Of a DNA stretch of 64,000 bases, positions 41,305 through 50,444 are shown one piece after another; the first letter of the stretch is position 1; every line of letters starts with the position of its first letter. The DNA is from an uncultured Granulosicoccaceae bacterium (GTDB lineage Bacteria; Pseudomonadota; Gammaproteobacteria; Granulosicoccales; Granulosicoccaceae): positions 1-64,000 of the forward strand of contig CALLLW010000033.1 of assembly GCA_938007995.1 (NCBI GenBank). Direction: 5' to 3'. Under the pieces are notes generated by a model that saw nothing but the letters and a program-made list of their open reading frames with translations, did not search any database and had not been told where the DNA came from. The position numbers and the translations under genes are program-made.

Positions 41305-43263
41305 TTAGATACGCTCCAACGACTCTATACCCAGTAGACCCAGGCCACAGGTTAGCGTACGCGATGTCATGCCGCAGAGTTGCAAGCGGCTTCTCTGGAT
41401 TGCAGTAGTTTTCGAATCACGCACTGAGCACTGATCAAAAAACCGTGCAAACAACTGCGCTAGATCGAACAGGTAATTGCATAACAGGTTGGGCTTGTAT
41501 TCAATCAGCACATCGTAAATAACTTCATCAAAACGCAATAACTGCATAGCGAGCTGCCTTTCCACCGACTCGGTGAACACAAGCTCATCAGCTGCGGCTT
41601 TAAGTTTTTCTGTGTCTGTATCAAGCTTGCGCAGTATACCGTGCACTCTGGCATTGGCGTATTGCAGATAAGTGGCCGTATTGCCGCGCAGAGCGAGCAT
41701 TTTATCGTAGCTGAACTTATAGTCTGAAGTACGATTCTGGGATAAGTCGGCATACTTCAAAGCACCCAGCCCCACTACTCTGCCTATTTCCTGCTGTCGG
41801 CTATCTTCAAGGTTCGGGTTCTGCTCGCGTGCCACAGCCAGTGCGCGGCTTTCTGCTTCATCAAGCAAACCTTCAAGACCCACCGTGTCACCTGCACGGG
41901 TTTTAAATGGTTTGCCGTCATCACCCATGACTGTGCCGAAGCTGACATGCGTCATTTCAACATCGTTGTAGCCCCACAGCTTTGCCGCTGCAAACAGTTT
42001 ATCGAAGTGATCGTGCTGTCGATGATCAACCACATAGAGCATGCTGTCTGCCTGCCACTCGTGCACCCGATGCTTGATGGTGGCGAGGTCTGTGGTGGGA
42101 TATAAGAAAGCGCCATCCTTTTTACGGATGATCATTGGCGCTTCAAAACCATCCATGAAAACACACATCGCACCATCACTTTCAGTGGCCAGCCCGTTTG
42201 CAGTAAGCTCTGCAACCACGCCTTGCAACTGATCCTGGTAGTAACTCTCACCCAGAATATGATCAAATTTTATATTCAGCCTGTCATAGATGCGCTGAAT
42301 ATCTTCAAGGCAATACGGCAGGAACTCATCCCATAGCGCGCGATTTTCTGTATCACCTTCATGCAGTCTGGCGGTTTCTGCCAACACCTGCTGCCCGACC
42401 TGTGCATGCTGCTTTGCCACCTCCGCGACTTGCGGATCACAATCTTCCAAGGCAGAGGTATACGAAGCAATCAATTCATCTTGTACGGTGAGCTTTTCCT
42501 TTAAACGCTGAATGTCTTTTTTCTGCTGCTTCAGTTTGCCTTTGTTGTCACCATGATCAGCAGACTGAATCCGCTCAAGCGCCTCAAGCTGTTTTTGTTT
42601 GAGTTCCTGCGCTTCCGGCAGTTTTTGTACTGCTGCGTGATAATCCATCAACACTCGTACATACTTGTACAGCCGACTCAACTCCAGTACCGGATTTTTT
42701 TGATACGCCGCCTGATCAACAAAGTGCTTATAGCCGTAGATGATCATACCGAACTGCGTACCCCAGTCACCGAGGTGATTGTCTGTGATGACTTTATGAC
42801 CAATAAAGCGATGGATATTGGCGAGCGCATCACCGATTACCGTCGAGCGGATGTGGCCGACGTGCATCGGCTTGGCAACATTAGGGGATGAAAGATCAAT
42901 CACAACCGTGCGCGGAGAATCAACCTGCTCCACCCCGAGGTTATCGTCTGATTTTGCCTGCAACAACTGCTCTATCACCCAGCTGTCTTTGAACGTCAGA
43001 TTGATAAAGCCGGGACCCGCCAGCTCGGCTTTCTCGCAGATATCATCCAGCGGCACCGTCTGCAGTAGCTCCGCGGCGATATCTCTGGGTGCTTTACCGA
43101 GCTGCTTACCCAGGGCCATCGCGCAGTTGACCTGATAATCACCAAAGCCGTCATCCTGAGTGGGCTTGATCATAGCCAGCAGGGAGCTGACCTGCGCTTC
43201 ACTATCTGCAAAAGATTTCAGCGCAGGCTCAAAGCGCGCCTTTATTTCAGACAGGAGTTTCAT
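41305..43263 (-). CDS. argS: Arginine--tRNA ligase
   Basis: About 652 residues from ATG 43263 (the upstream frame to 43344 is unsupported). The N-terminal Add-1 domain (GDYQVNCAMALGKQLG) precedes the HIGH motif in SPNVAKPMHVGHIRSTVIGD, the catalytic GDWGTQFGM, YPTTDLATIKHRV and KTRAGDTVGLEGLLDEA, and a helical anticodon-binding C-terminus. It charges tRNA-Arg. It is about 75 residues longer than E. coli ArgS because of a Lys/Gln/Glu-rich, probably coiled-coil insert between the catalytic core parts (KLKQQKKDIQRLKEKLTVQD). The enzyme ends normally (LGLLGIESLERI). Confidence 0.95.
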   Translation of the reverse strand: MKLLSEIKARFEPALKSFADSEAQVSSLLAMIKPTQDDGFGDYQVNCAMALGKQLGKAPRDIAAELLQTVPLDDICEKAELAGPGFINLTFKDSWVIEQLLQAKSDDNLGVEQVDSPRTVVIDLSSPNVAKPMHVGHIRSTVIGDALANIHRFIGHKVITDNHLGDWGTQFGMIIYGYKHFVDQAAYQKNPVLELSRLYKYVRVLMDYHAAVQKLPEAQELKQKQLEALERIQSADHGDNKGKLKQQKKDIQRLKEKLTVQDELIASYTSALEDCDPQVAEVAKQHAQVGQQVLAETARLHEGDTENRALWDEFLPYCLEDIQRIYDRLNIKFDHILGESYYQDQLQGVVAELTANGLATESDGAMCVFMDGFEAPMIIRKKDGAFLYPTTDLATIKHRVHEWQADSMLYVVDHRQHDHFDKLFAAAKLWGYNDVEMTHVSFGTVMGDDGKPFKTRAGDTVGLEGLLDEAESRALAVAREQNPNLEDSRQQEIGRVVGLGALKYADLSQNRTSDYKFSYDKMLALRGNTATYLQYANARVHGILRKLDTDTEKLKAAADELVFTESVERQLAMQLLRFDEVIYDVLIEYKPNLLCNYLFDLAQLFARFFDQCSVRDSKTTAIQRSRLQLCGMTSRTLTCGLGLLGIESLERI

Positions 43264-43423
43264 GCACGGTGCTACCAATTGGGCGGAACCCCTATTGTAA
43301 TTCATATACGCCAGAAGTCTCCTGTTGATCCGTTTAGCCTGCATTATTCATCAGGACTCGACGTTCTGAGAAAGTTAGACAAGGCAGGTCTTTGAATTGG
43401 CTGAGAAACGTGGATCGAGACGA

Positions 43424-44110
43424 TCAGACCTGTTTTTCAGAAATTATCTCTTCTGCTTCGTTGCCCTCATCTGCGCTTTCATCATCTGATTTTCCGGTGA
43501 CCATGCGCACCGGATCAATGCTACTCCATAGAGGTGTGTAAGCTATGGCACTGGCAAAAAGAGCACCGACCCTCAGGACCCATGCGAGAATACCCGCAGT
43601 GGCACTCAGCGATATGCTAATCAAACCGTCAGTCGCTAACCGATAACGCTTGCTGGCTGCATCTTCAGATTCTTTTATGTCTCGGGCCAGTCGCGCCAGA
43701 CCTTCAACAAACTGTTGGTTCAATGCAGCAGTATGGTCTCTTGCCACATCTATGTTGGCGTTATGTCAAAGCGTGACAAACTGACATCAATCGAAGCCTG
43801 TTGCCCGAACGGGATAAAATCAATCACTTTATGTTGACGAATTCCAGGGTCTTGCAAACCACCATGCAGATGCAGCTCACTTTGATCCTGATTAAAGTCA
43901 AAGTTACCTATTTCTTCTGCATCATGCTCATTGGTGGTCAGGCCATCCAGGTCAACTCTGGCAGTAGTTGATCAACGTTGCGTAAAGTCCAGTCTCGTTG
44001 CTGCGGACGTCCATCGATTATCAACGAATCATTTACATGGAACAAGGATGCTAAAACGATTCTCGCATCGGTAGAGCGGGCTAAAAATGCGCTACCTGAT
44101 TAATCAAGTG
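43424..44110 (-). pseudogene. Frameshifted C-terminal remnant of a large surface protein
   Basis: Three consecutive minus-strand frames look coding: FLARSTDARIVLASLFHVND with PQQRDWTLRNVDQLLPEL (about 44100-43935); ARVDLDGLTTNEHDAEEIGN, QSELHLHGGLQDPG and IDVSLSRFDITPT (about 43970-43750); and GTG 43747 to 43424 with ISLSATAGILAWVLRVGALF and AYTPLWSSIDPVRMV. The final pattern (one membrane helix, W-LR-G, P-W---DP) closes many giant adhesin-like proteins of gammaproteobacteria. The frames connect only by one-base shifts near 43760 and 43950. A 107-residue protein from GTG 43747 could still be made. Confidence 0.5.
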
Positions 44111-44245
44111 ACCCACTGTTAATAGGTACATCGACAGTCAACTATTCATCGACCATGGATCTTAAGTTGCCAAAGCAAGAACACGCTCATGCAAGCAATA
44201 CTTCAGGGCACATCGCCAGCATGGGACTTCCAGCGTACGCTTAAA

Positions 44246-44282
44246 AAAAAAGGCTGGTCGCGTATTCGCGAACAGCCTTTTT
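44246..44282. terminator. Bidirectional intrinsic terminator downstream of zipA
   Basis: A 15-bp stem with one mismatch (AAAAAGGCTGGTCGCG with CGCGAACAGCCTTTTT), a 4-base loop, A-run before and T-run after. It is about 140 bases beyond the zipA stop on the minus strand and can work in both directions. Sequence between it and zipA shows no gene. Confidence 0.88.
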
Positions 44283-44422
44283 CATTAAGTACCCGGGTCC
44301 TGGGAGAACCAGTATGTATGTCTGAGGGTGCAAACGCTCCCCTCAGCCTTGTTCAAGTTACAAATCGTGTTTTCCAGTAGTATTTCACCCTTGTTATAGT
44401 TCATGGCACTTTAAACAGCGCA

Positions 44423-45505
44423 TTAAACTACCGGTTGCAGAACCTTCCTGGTTCGAAAGACATACTGCTGAATATCTTCTCGCATATGCTGAATGGTTTG
44501 TTCCGTTAACGGGTTACGTGCCTCATCGCGCAACTGCCCGTCGAGCTCACTTGCCAGCTCTTTGGCTTCCTGTATCAGAAAATTAAACGCAACATCGGCA
44601 TCGAGCTCTACCGGCAGCCGCATGAACAGTGTGATACCGGGTGTTTCAAAAATACGCATCTGATCCGGATCAAACATACCGGGCTTTACCATGTTTGCCA
44701 CAGAGAAAACCTTGTTTCCTTCAAGCGAGCAGTGATAAAGCGACATCCGTCCATAGGTATATCCATGTCTATCAAACAACGCTTTTAAATCGTTGCCGTA
44801 AAATCGACGGCCACGAGACGCAACCACGTTAACAGCGACAAGTTTCTCTTCAAATTCCTGTAGCTGCACAGGCTCGGCATAACCGCTAAATTCTTCTGCA
44901 AACTGACGGTCGAAGTCGTCTTCCATGCCGACACTTTCATTCGCACTGGTACCACCAACCGCACTGGTTGCACCGACCGCGCCGGCGGCACGAACCGCAC
45001 TGGCAAAACTGATGACTCCCGCTTCATCGTTCATAGAGTTCGAAGCGCGATTATCCAGCTCTGCATCAAGCGCCCGATCTATTGCATCAAAATCCTCTAT
45101 GGCATCAAATTCATTGTTGATGTCAATTCTTGCCTGATCCGGGCCTGCGTCTACATTGGTCGGGATTGAGAATCCATCAGGCGTGGAACGATTTTCCTTA
45201 GCCAGATAAGCCTCTATTTCTTCGTCACTGACGTGCATGAGGTCTGCCCTGGTGACAGAATGCCCGGCAGAACGGGAGTCCGATGAATGTAAGCGACCTG
45301 AAACGCCAGATTGCGATTCGTCTGCGTACAAAGGATCTTCAGGTGGAGTCGGCAACGGTGACTCGAGATCATCCAGCGACGGATCGTGAGACACGGAAGT
45401 AACGCGTCGACCAACATTTTTGCGTGTCTTTTTACGGCTCATCATGAATGCAGCCACCAACATCGCAATGCCGGTTAAAATTAGAATCCAGCGGAAGAAT
45501 TCCAT
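44423..45505 (-). CDS. zipA: Cell division protein ZipA
   Basis: About 360 residues from ATG 45505 (AAAGG 9 bases upstream). One N-terminal membrane helix (FFRWILILTGIAMLVAAFMM) precedes the basic stop-transfer segment SRKKTRKNVGRR, a long acidic, Ser/Asp/Ala-rich linker, and the C-terminal FtsZ-binding domain (KLVAVNVVASRGRRFYGNDL; VANMVKPGMFDPDQM; TPGITLFMRLPVELDADVAF). ZipA anchors FtsZ to the inner membrane at the septum. It follows smc on the same strand, as in many gammaproteobacteria. The usual next gene ligA is not present; a terminator and a pseudogene follow. Confidence 0.93.
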   Translation of the reverse strand: MEFFRWILILTGIAMLVAAFMMSRKKTRKNVGRRVTSVSHDPSLDDLESPLPTPPEDPLYADESQSGVSGRLHSSDSRSAGHSVTRADLMHVSDEEIEAYLAKENRSTPDGFSIPTNVDAGPDQARIDINNEFDAIEDFDAIDRALDAELDNRASNSMNDEAGVISFASAVRAAGAVGATSAVGGTSANESVGMEDDFDRQFAEEFSGYAEPVQLQEFEEKLVAVNVVASRGRRFYGNDLKALFDRHGYTYGRMSLYHCSLEGNKVFSVANMVKPGMFDPDQMRIFETPGITLFMRLPVELDADVAFNFLIQEAKELASELDGQLRDEARNPLTEQTIQHMREDIQQYVFRTRKVLQPVV

Positions 45506-45646
45506 CAGCACCAACCTTTATTTTGCGCGTGTACATTTAGCGGCATTTGAGTGTACAAAACTCACCTGGGCGCGTCGATTGATGTATGGGCTTTTTAGGT
45601 TACAAGTGCGCTATAGAAGCGCGTGAAAGCACGAACATTAAGGCTG

Positions 45647-48600
45647 TTAAGCAACAGCCAGCTCTACTGCTTCATCCACATCAACAGAGACAAGCCGTGA
45701 TACACCTGGCTCCTGCATGGTAACCCCCATTAACTGGTGGCTTAGCTCCATGGTTACCTTGTTGTGTGTAATAAAAATAAATTGCACCTGACTCGACATT
45801 TCTTCAACCATTTTTGCAAATCGCCCGACATTAGCATCATCAAGCGGAGCATCGACCTCATCGAGCATACAAAACGGGGAAGGACGCAGGTGGAAAAATG
45901 CAAAGACCATTGCCACAGCGGTAAGCGCTTTCTCACCACCTGAAAGCAATTGAATACTACTGACTCGCTTACCCGGAGGTCGAGCCATAACTGCCACCCC
46001 GGCTTCGAGCATGTCTTCGCTGGTGAGCTCCAGCTTGGCCTGCCCGCCACCAAATAAACGAGGAAACAACTCCTGAAGCTTACTGTTCACTGCATCAAAG
46101 GTTTCTCTGAACATCGCTTTGGTTTCACGATCGATTTTACCAATAGCCTCTTCAAGAGTTTCAAGCGCTTCGGTAATATCCTGATATTGCTCATCCAGAT
46201 ATTCCTTGCGTTGTAACTGCTCTTGGTACTCCTCTATTGCCGCAAGGTTTATAGGCCCCAGCCTTTGTATCTTTCGCTCAACTTCCGCCAATTGCTCAGC
46301 CCACTCCTCCACAGTTGCTTGCTCGGGAATAGTTGGCATTAAAGCTTCGCGATCCACACCGGATTCTGAAAGTTGTTCGTCGATAGTTTTCAGCCTGACG
46401 CGCGATTCCTGCGATTCCATATTTACTTGCTGTAAAAGTTCGCGTGCCTGTTGCGCCTGCTGCTCAAGCCTGTGACGATTTTGCTCCTGAATACGCTGTT
46501 GATTGTCGTGCTCTTCAAGCTTTTTACGCGCTACCTGTAGTGATGATTCTATTTCGCCGCGGCTGCGTAACAACGCCAGGTGCTGCGTTTTTAATTGTTC
46601 TATCTCACCATGATCAGGTTGTTGCTGTTGATCCAGCTCATTGCGTCTTGCTTCAAGCTGCGTTAATTGCCGCATCATGCGCTCACGGTTTTGCTCGATA
46701 GACTCGCGACCGGATTTCATTGATTCGAGCTTGACTATCGTTGCCTGTCCCGACTGCCTGACCTGATCAAGTGACTGTCTGGCATCATCACGTTGTTCAC
46801 GAGTCTGCGATCGGCGCTCATCCATATCAGCAAGTTGCTGCTGTAAATCCTGAAGCTTTCTCTCTGCTTCTTCTGAACGCAGTGATGCTTCTTTGTGTTC
46901 TCTGTCAGAGCGTGCAACCAGAGCCTGTATTTCTTCAAGCTCGCCTTCCACTTTGGCTGCCCGTTTACCTGCCTGATCAATGCGGGATCGGGTTGATTCG
47001 ATCTTGCCGGCGATAGTGCTGATTTCACGATGCTGGCTGTTGATAAGAGCCTGTAGTTTGTCGCGATTATTTTCACGCTCTACTAATTGTTGCGACGATT
47101 GCTCCTGCTCTGTCTCAAGCGTTGCAATATCTTCCTTTAGAATTTTTACCTGCTGTTCAAGCGTATCGAGCTCTTCCTGTCTCTGCAGCACGCTACCGCT
47201 GCCGTCATCGGATCTTACACACAGCCAGTGACGCCCCATCCAGAGACCATCGCGTGTGACTATCGACTCGCCGGGGGCTAATGTATCCCGCGCTTCAAAT
47301 GCTTCTTCAGTGGACTCGCAAATAGTGACTCCGTGCATTAGCTCCTGAATGCCGACACGGCTACTGACCATAGTAGCGAGCCATTTCTCCTCAGCAGTGT
47401 CATCTGTCTTTTGCTGATCGCTATCAACACCATCGCGAACCGCATTAACTCCAGAGTCAGGAAGGCTACCCAGCTTTTTACTTAACGAATCAAAGTCGTC
47501 TACACAAACTGCATCGAGAAAATCACCCAGTACAGCCTCAATGGCTTTTTCCCAGCCCTTGTCGATATCAAGCAGCTTTAACAACGGCGGTGCGTCAGCC
47601 AGCCCGTTCTTTTCCAGCCACTCAACCCTTTTCTTTTCACTGCCACCTGTGGCTGCCTGTTGCAAAGCTTGCAGTGACGATAACCTGCCATTGCTGTTCT
47701 GCAGTTCAGTTCGCCTGGCATCGAGTGACTGCTCTGTTTGAAGTGCTTTCTCTCGAACCTGTGCCAGTGACTTAACTGCGTCATCAAGCTTTGCTTTCAA
47801 CGCAAGCTCTTCACTGCTTTTTGCCTGCTGTTGCGAGACGAGTGCATTTAACTCGCTATCGTGGCTTTTATCAGACAGCTCACCTTTTTCGCGTTGCAGC
47901 CGCTCTTCACGCAACTTGAGATCGGCGAGTTTCTTTTTCAGCTCTTCAAGCCGCGCTTGTTGCACCTGCGAAATGGTTTCCTGCTCAGAGTGCTCGGCAC
48001 TTAGCTCTTCCCAGGTTGCCAGCGTATCCTGAAAATCACTCTCTGCCTGTTCATAGCGTTCAGTTGCTTCGAGTTGTTCAAGCTCAACGCGTTCAACGGT
48101 AGGACCTGCCTCTGCCAGTGCAGCCTCGACCTCAGCGATACGTTCAGCATCGTTTTCGATATTGCTTTTGATCTCTGCTGATTCTTCTTCTATGCGCTGT
48201 AACTCGCGGCTGCGCTTCTCACGTTCTTCCCGTGCATGCTGAATGGATTGCTCAGCACGGGTAATCTCTGCACCTACGGCATAGAAGTTACCCTGGACTT
48301 CGTTGAGTTCAGACTCAATCTCTTTGCGCTTTTCACGCATGGTTGTGATGTTATCTTCAGCTTCGGTGCGAGCTTCATCGGCAGCAGTTACGTTGCTTTG
48401 ACGTTCTTCAAGCCGTTCATCAAAAGAGTTCAGGGCGCTGTGGTACTCCCGCCAGCGCAGACCAAGCAGCTCTGCACGATACTTTTTTTCATCGACCTTG
48501 AGTGTCTTGTACTTTTCTGCGGTACGCGACTGGCGCTGCAACTTTTCGAGCTGCTTGTCGACTTCCTCACGTAAATCGTTGAGGCGATCAAGGTTGTCGC

Positions 48601-49162
48601 GTGTATGACGGATACGATTTTCAGTTTCCCGCCTGCGCTCTTTGTACTTGGAGATCCCGGCCGCTTCTTCAAGGTAAACGCGCATCTCTTCAGGCTTGGC
48701 ATCGATAAGCCTTGAGATCATGCCCTGCTCAATAATCGCGTAACTGCGCGGCCCCAGCCCGGTACCAAGAAAAATATCGGTAATATCGCGACGACGGCAC
48801 TTTGTACCATTGAGAAAATACTGTGATTGCCCTTCTCGGGTGACCTGGCGCTTCAGGGCAATTTCAGCATAAGCCGCATACTGACCTTCAAGCTTGCCTT
48901 CACTGTTATCGAACACCAGCTCAACTGAAGCCTGGCCAACCGGCTTGCGGGAAGAAGATCCGGAAAAAATTACGTCAGACATTGAAGCGCCGCGCAAATG
49001 CTTGGCTGATGACTCGCCCATCACCCAGCGCACTGCATCAATGGTGTTTGATTTACCACAACCGTTGGGACCTACAATGCCAGTGAGATTTGTAGGAAGC
49101 TGCAGGGTCGTTGAGTCAACGAAGGATTTGAAGCCTGCAAGCTTGATTTTGCTCAATCGCAT
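45647..49162 (-). CDS. smc: Chromosome segregation protein SMC
   Basis: 1171 residues with the full SMC layout. The N-terminal ATPase half has Walker A GIVGPNGCGKSNTIDAVRW. Long coiled coils follow (about 170-500 and 660-1010). The central hinge (about 510-650) begins LLKLLDIDKGWEKAIEAVLG. The C-terminal half has signature LSGGEKALTAVAM and Walker B FCMLDEVDAPLDD. SMC dimers compact and resolve chromosomes with ScpAB. ATG 49162 is the natural start (RLSKIKLAGFKSFVD). Upstream of and co-directional with zipA, 141 bases apart, an arrangement conserved in gammaproteobacteria. Its codons for Glu/Gln/Leu coiled coil make the opposite strand full of spurious open frames. Confidence 0.97.
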   Translation of the reverse strand: MRLSKIKLAGFKSFVDSTTLQLPTNLTGIVGPNGCGKSNTIDAVRWVMGESSAKHLRGASMSDVIFSGSSSRKPVGQASVELVFDNSEGKLEGQYAAYAEIALKRQVTREGQSQYFLNGTKCRRRDITDIFLGTGLGPRSYAIIEQGMISRLIDAKPEEMRVYLEEAAGISKYKERRRETENRIRHTRDNLDRLNDLREEVDKQLEKLQRQSRTAEKYKTLKVDEKKYRAELLGLRWREYHSALNSFDERLEERQSNVTAADEARTEAEDNITTMREKRKEIESELNEVQGNFYAVGAEITRAEQSIQHAREEREKRSRELQRIEEESAEIKSNIENDAERIAEVEAALAEAGPTVERVELEQLEATERYEQAESDFQDTLATWEELSAEHSEQETISQVQQARLEELKKKLADLKLREERLQREKGELSDKSHDSELNALVSQQQAKSSEELALKAKLDDAVKSLAQVREKALQTEQSLDARRTELQNSNGRLSSLQALQQAATGGSEKKRVEWLEKNGLADAPPLLKLLDIDKGWEKAIEAVLGDFLDAVCVDDFDSLSKKLGSLPDSGVNAVRDGVDSDQQKTDDTAEEKWLATMVSSRVGIQELMHGVTICESTEEAFEARDTLAPGESIVTRDGLWMGRHWLCVRSDDGSGSVLQRQEELDTLEQQVKILKEDIATLETEQEQSSQQLVERENNRDKLQALINSQHREISTIAGKIESTRSRIDQAGKRAAKVEGELEEIQALVARSDREHKEASLRSEEAERKLQDLQQQLADMDERRSQTREQRDDARQSLDQVRQSGQATIVKLESMKSGRESIEQNRERMMRQLTQLEARRNELDQQQQPDHGEIEQLKTQHLALLRSRGEIESSLQVARKKLEEHDNQQRIQEQNRHRLEQQAQQARELLQQVNMESQESRVRLKTIDEQLSESGVDREALMPTIPEQATVEEWAEQLAEVERKIQRLGPINLAAIEEYQEQLQRKEYLDEQYQDITEALETLEEAIGKIDRETKAMFRETFDAVNSKLQELFPRLFGGGQAKLELTSEDMLEAGVAVMARPPGKRVSSIQLLSGGEKALTAVAMVFAFFHLRPSPFCMLDEVDAPLDDANVGRFAKMVEEMSSQVQFIFITHNKVTMELSHQLMGVTMQEPGVSRLVSVDVDEAVELAVA

Positions 49163-49338
49163 CTAGGCAGCCGGAAATGTGATACCAAAGAAGCGCGATG
49201 ATAACTCGCAAACAGAAAAAATTCGCTTAATTTTCAGCGATTTTCATTAACATCCATCTTTACCAGTAGCACAATAATTATTTGTATCTTTCTAGCATCA
49301 CTATGTATCATAAAAGAAACATTTATGGGAATTTGCTG

Positions 49339-50166
49339 ATGACACGAATCCTTCTGGCCGTATGGCTTATGGTTTTTGCGGGAAGTCTCTGTGCTGACGA
49401 TTTTCAACTTCCGACCACTCAACAAACCCCGGGAGGCGTGGCAAACATTAACCTCGGTCGGCTGAATAACAAGCCCTCTGCAAGTTTCAATGACATACCG
49501 GTAACCGTGGTAAAAAAGGCAGACCAATACCACGCGCTGGTTGGCATACCGCTCGACACCAAAGCCGGCTGGCACGCAGTGGATGTTCAACTGGCAGATG
49601 GCACCGGAACGTCTTATGAGTTTGAAGTAGCCAACAAGGACTATCCCGAGCAGTACCTCACCATTACCAATAAAAGGCAGGTCAATCCGATTGAATCTGA
49701 TATCAAACGAATCAGAAAGGACCGTACGTCAATTGCAAACGCAAAACGGTACCGCCATGATGAGTTGCTGGGTCTTAAATTCGACATACCGGTGGAGGGC
49801 CCGAAGAGCAGTTCGTTTGGTTCAAGAAGATTCTTCAACAAACAACCTCGCCGCCCGCATGGCGGAATGGATATAGCCGCTCCTGAAGGCACCCCGGTGT
49901 ATGCACCGGCAGACGCCTACGTGATTGAGACCGGTGACTACTTCTTCAGTGGTAAGTGTATTTTTCTCGGCCACGGCGGGGGCCTGCAAACCTTCTATGC
50001 GCACTTAAGCGAAATAGAAGTCAGCCCCGGCCAGTTGATAAAACGCGGCCAAAAGATCGGCGAAGTCGGTGCGACCGGCAGAGTCACCGGTGCACACTTA
50101 CACTGGTCTGTTGGCCTGAATCGCACCTGGGTAGACCCTGAGTTGTTTCTTGGTAGCAAGCCCTGA
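49339..50166 (+). CDS. Periplasmic M23 family metallopeptidase
   Basis: About 275 residues from ATG 49339, which has GGGA upstream and begins the signal peptide (TRILLAVWLMVFAGSLCA); the upstream Met codons lack support. After a beta-rich N-terminal domain (FNDIPVTVVKKADQYHALVG) the LytM/M23 core is complete: SSFGSRRFFNKQPRRPHGGM with DIAAPEGTPVYAPA, the zinc ligands HGGMD, TFYAHLSE and GAHLHWSVGLN. It probably cleaves peptidoglycan cross-bridges during growth or division. Divergent from smc. The 278 bases to the astacin gene hold no supported feature. Confidence 0.92.
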   Translation: MTRILLAVWLMVFAGSLCADDFQLPTTQQTPGGVANINLGRLNNKPSASFNDIPVTVVKKADQYHALVGIPLDTKAGWHAVDVQLADGTGTSYEFEVANKDYPEQYLTITNKRQVNPIESDIKRIRKDRTSIANAKRYRHDELLGLKFDIPVEGPKSSSFGSRRFFNKQPRRPHGGMDIAAPEGTPVYAPADAYVIETGDYFFSGKCIFLGHGGGLQTFYAHLSEIEVSPGQLIKRGQKIGEVGATGRVTGAHLHWSVGLNRTWVDPELFLGSKP

Positions 50167-50444
50167 TAGCAGCCTGTGCCAATCGACAACAAAACTTGAT
50201 ATTAAAACTATGGGGTATTTGTGACCTAATTCAAAAAATCTTTTTACCCATATTATTCAATCACTTGCAACATTAAACAGGCCCACCAACAATTTCAAAA
50301 TATAAACTGCCATAAAGATCTGACATAACAGGTCGTTACTGTGCCCCGTGCCTGCAGCGCCATATTTCTGCAGCACGCCGGGCGATAAAATTAAAACAAG
50401 CTCCCGGCAACTACAAAAGCCCAACAAAGGCCAGGGGTTGAGTT

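Noticed and set aside
43264-43344. N-terminal extension of ArgS
   Set aside because: The family N-terminus (KLLSEIKARFEPAL) begins at ATG 43263; the extra 27 residues have no counterpart.
46206-48574. Several plus-strand frames of 80-112 codons
   Set aside because: All are antisense to smc; its Glu/Gln/Leu-rich coiled-coil codons create Ser/Cys/Leu-rich open frames on the other strand.
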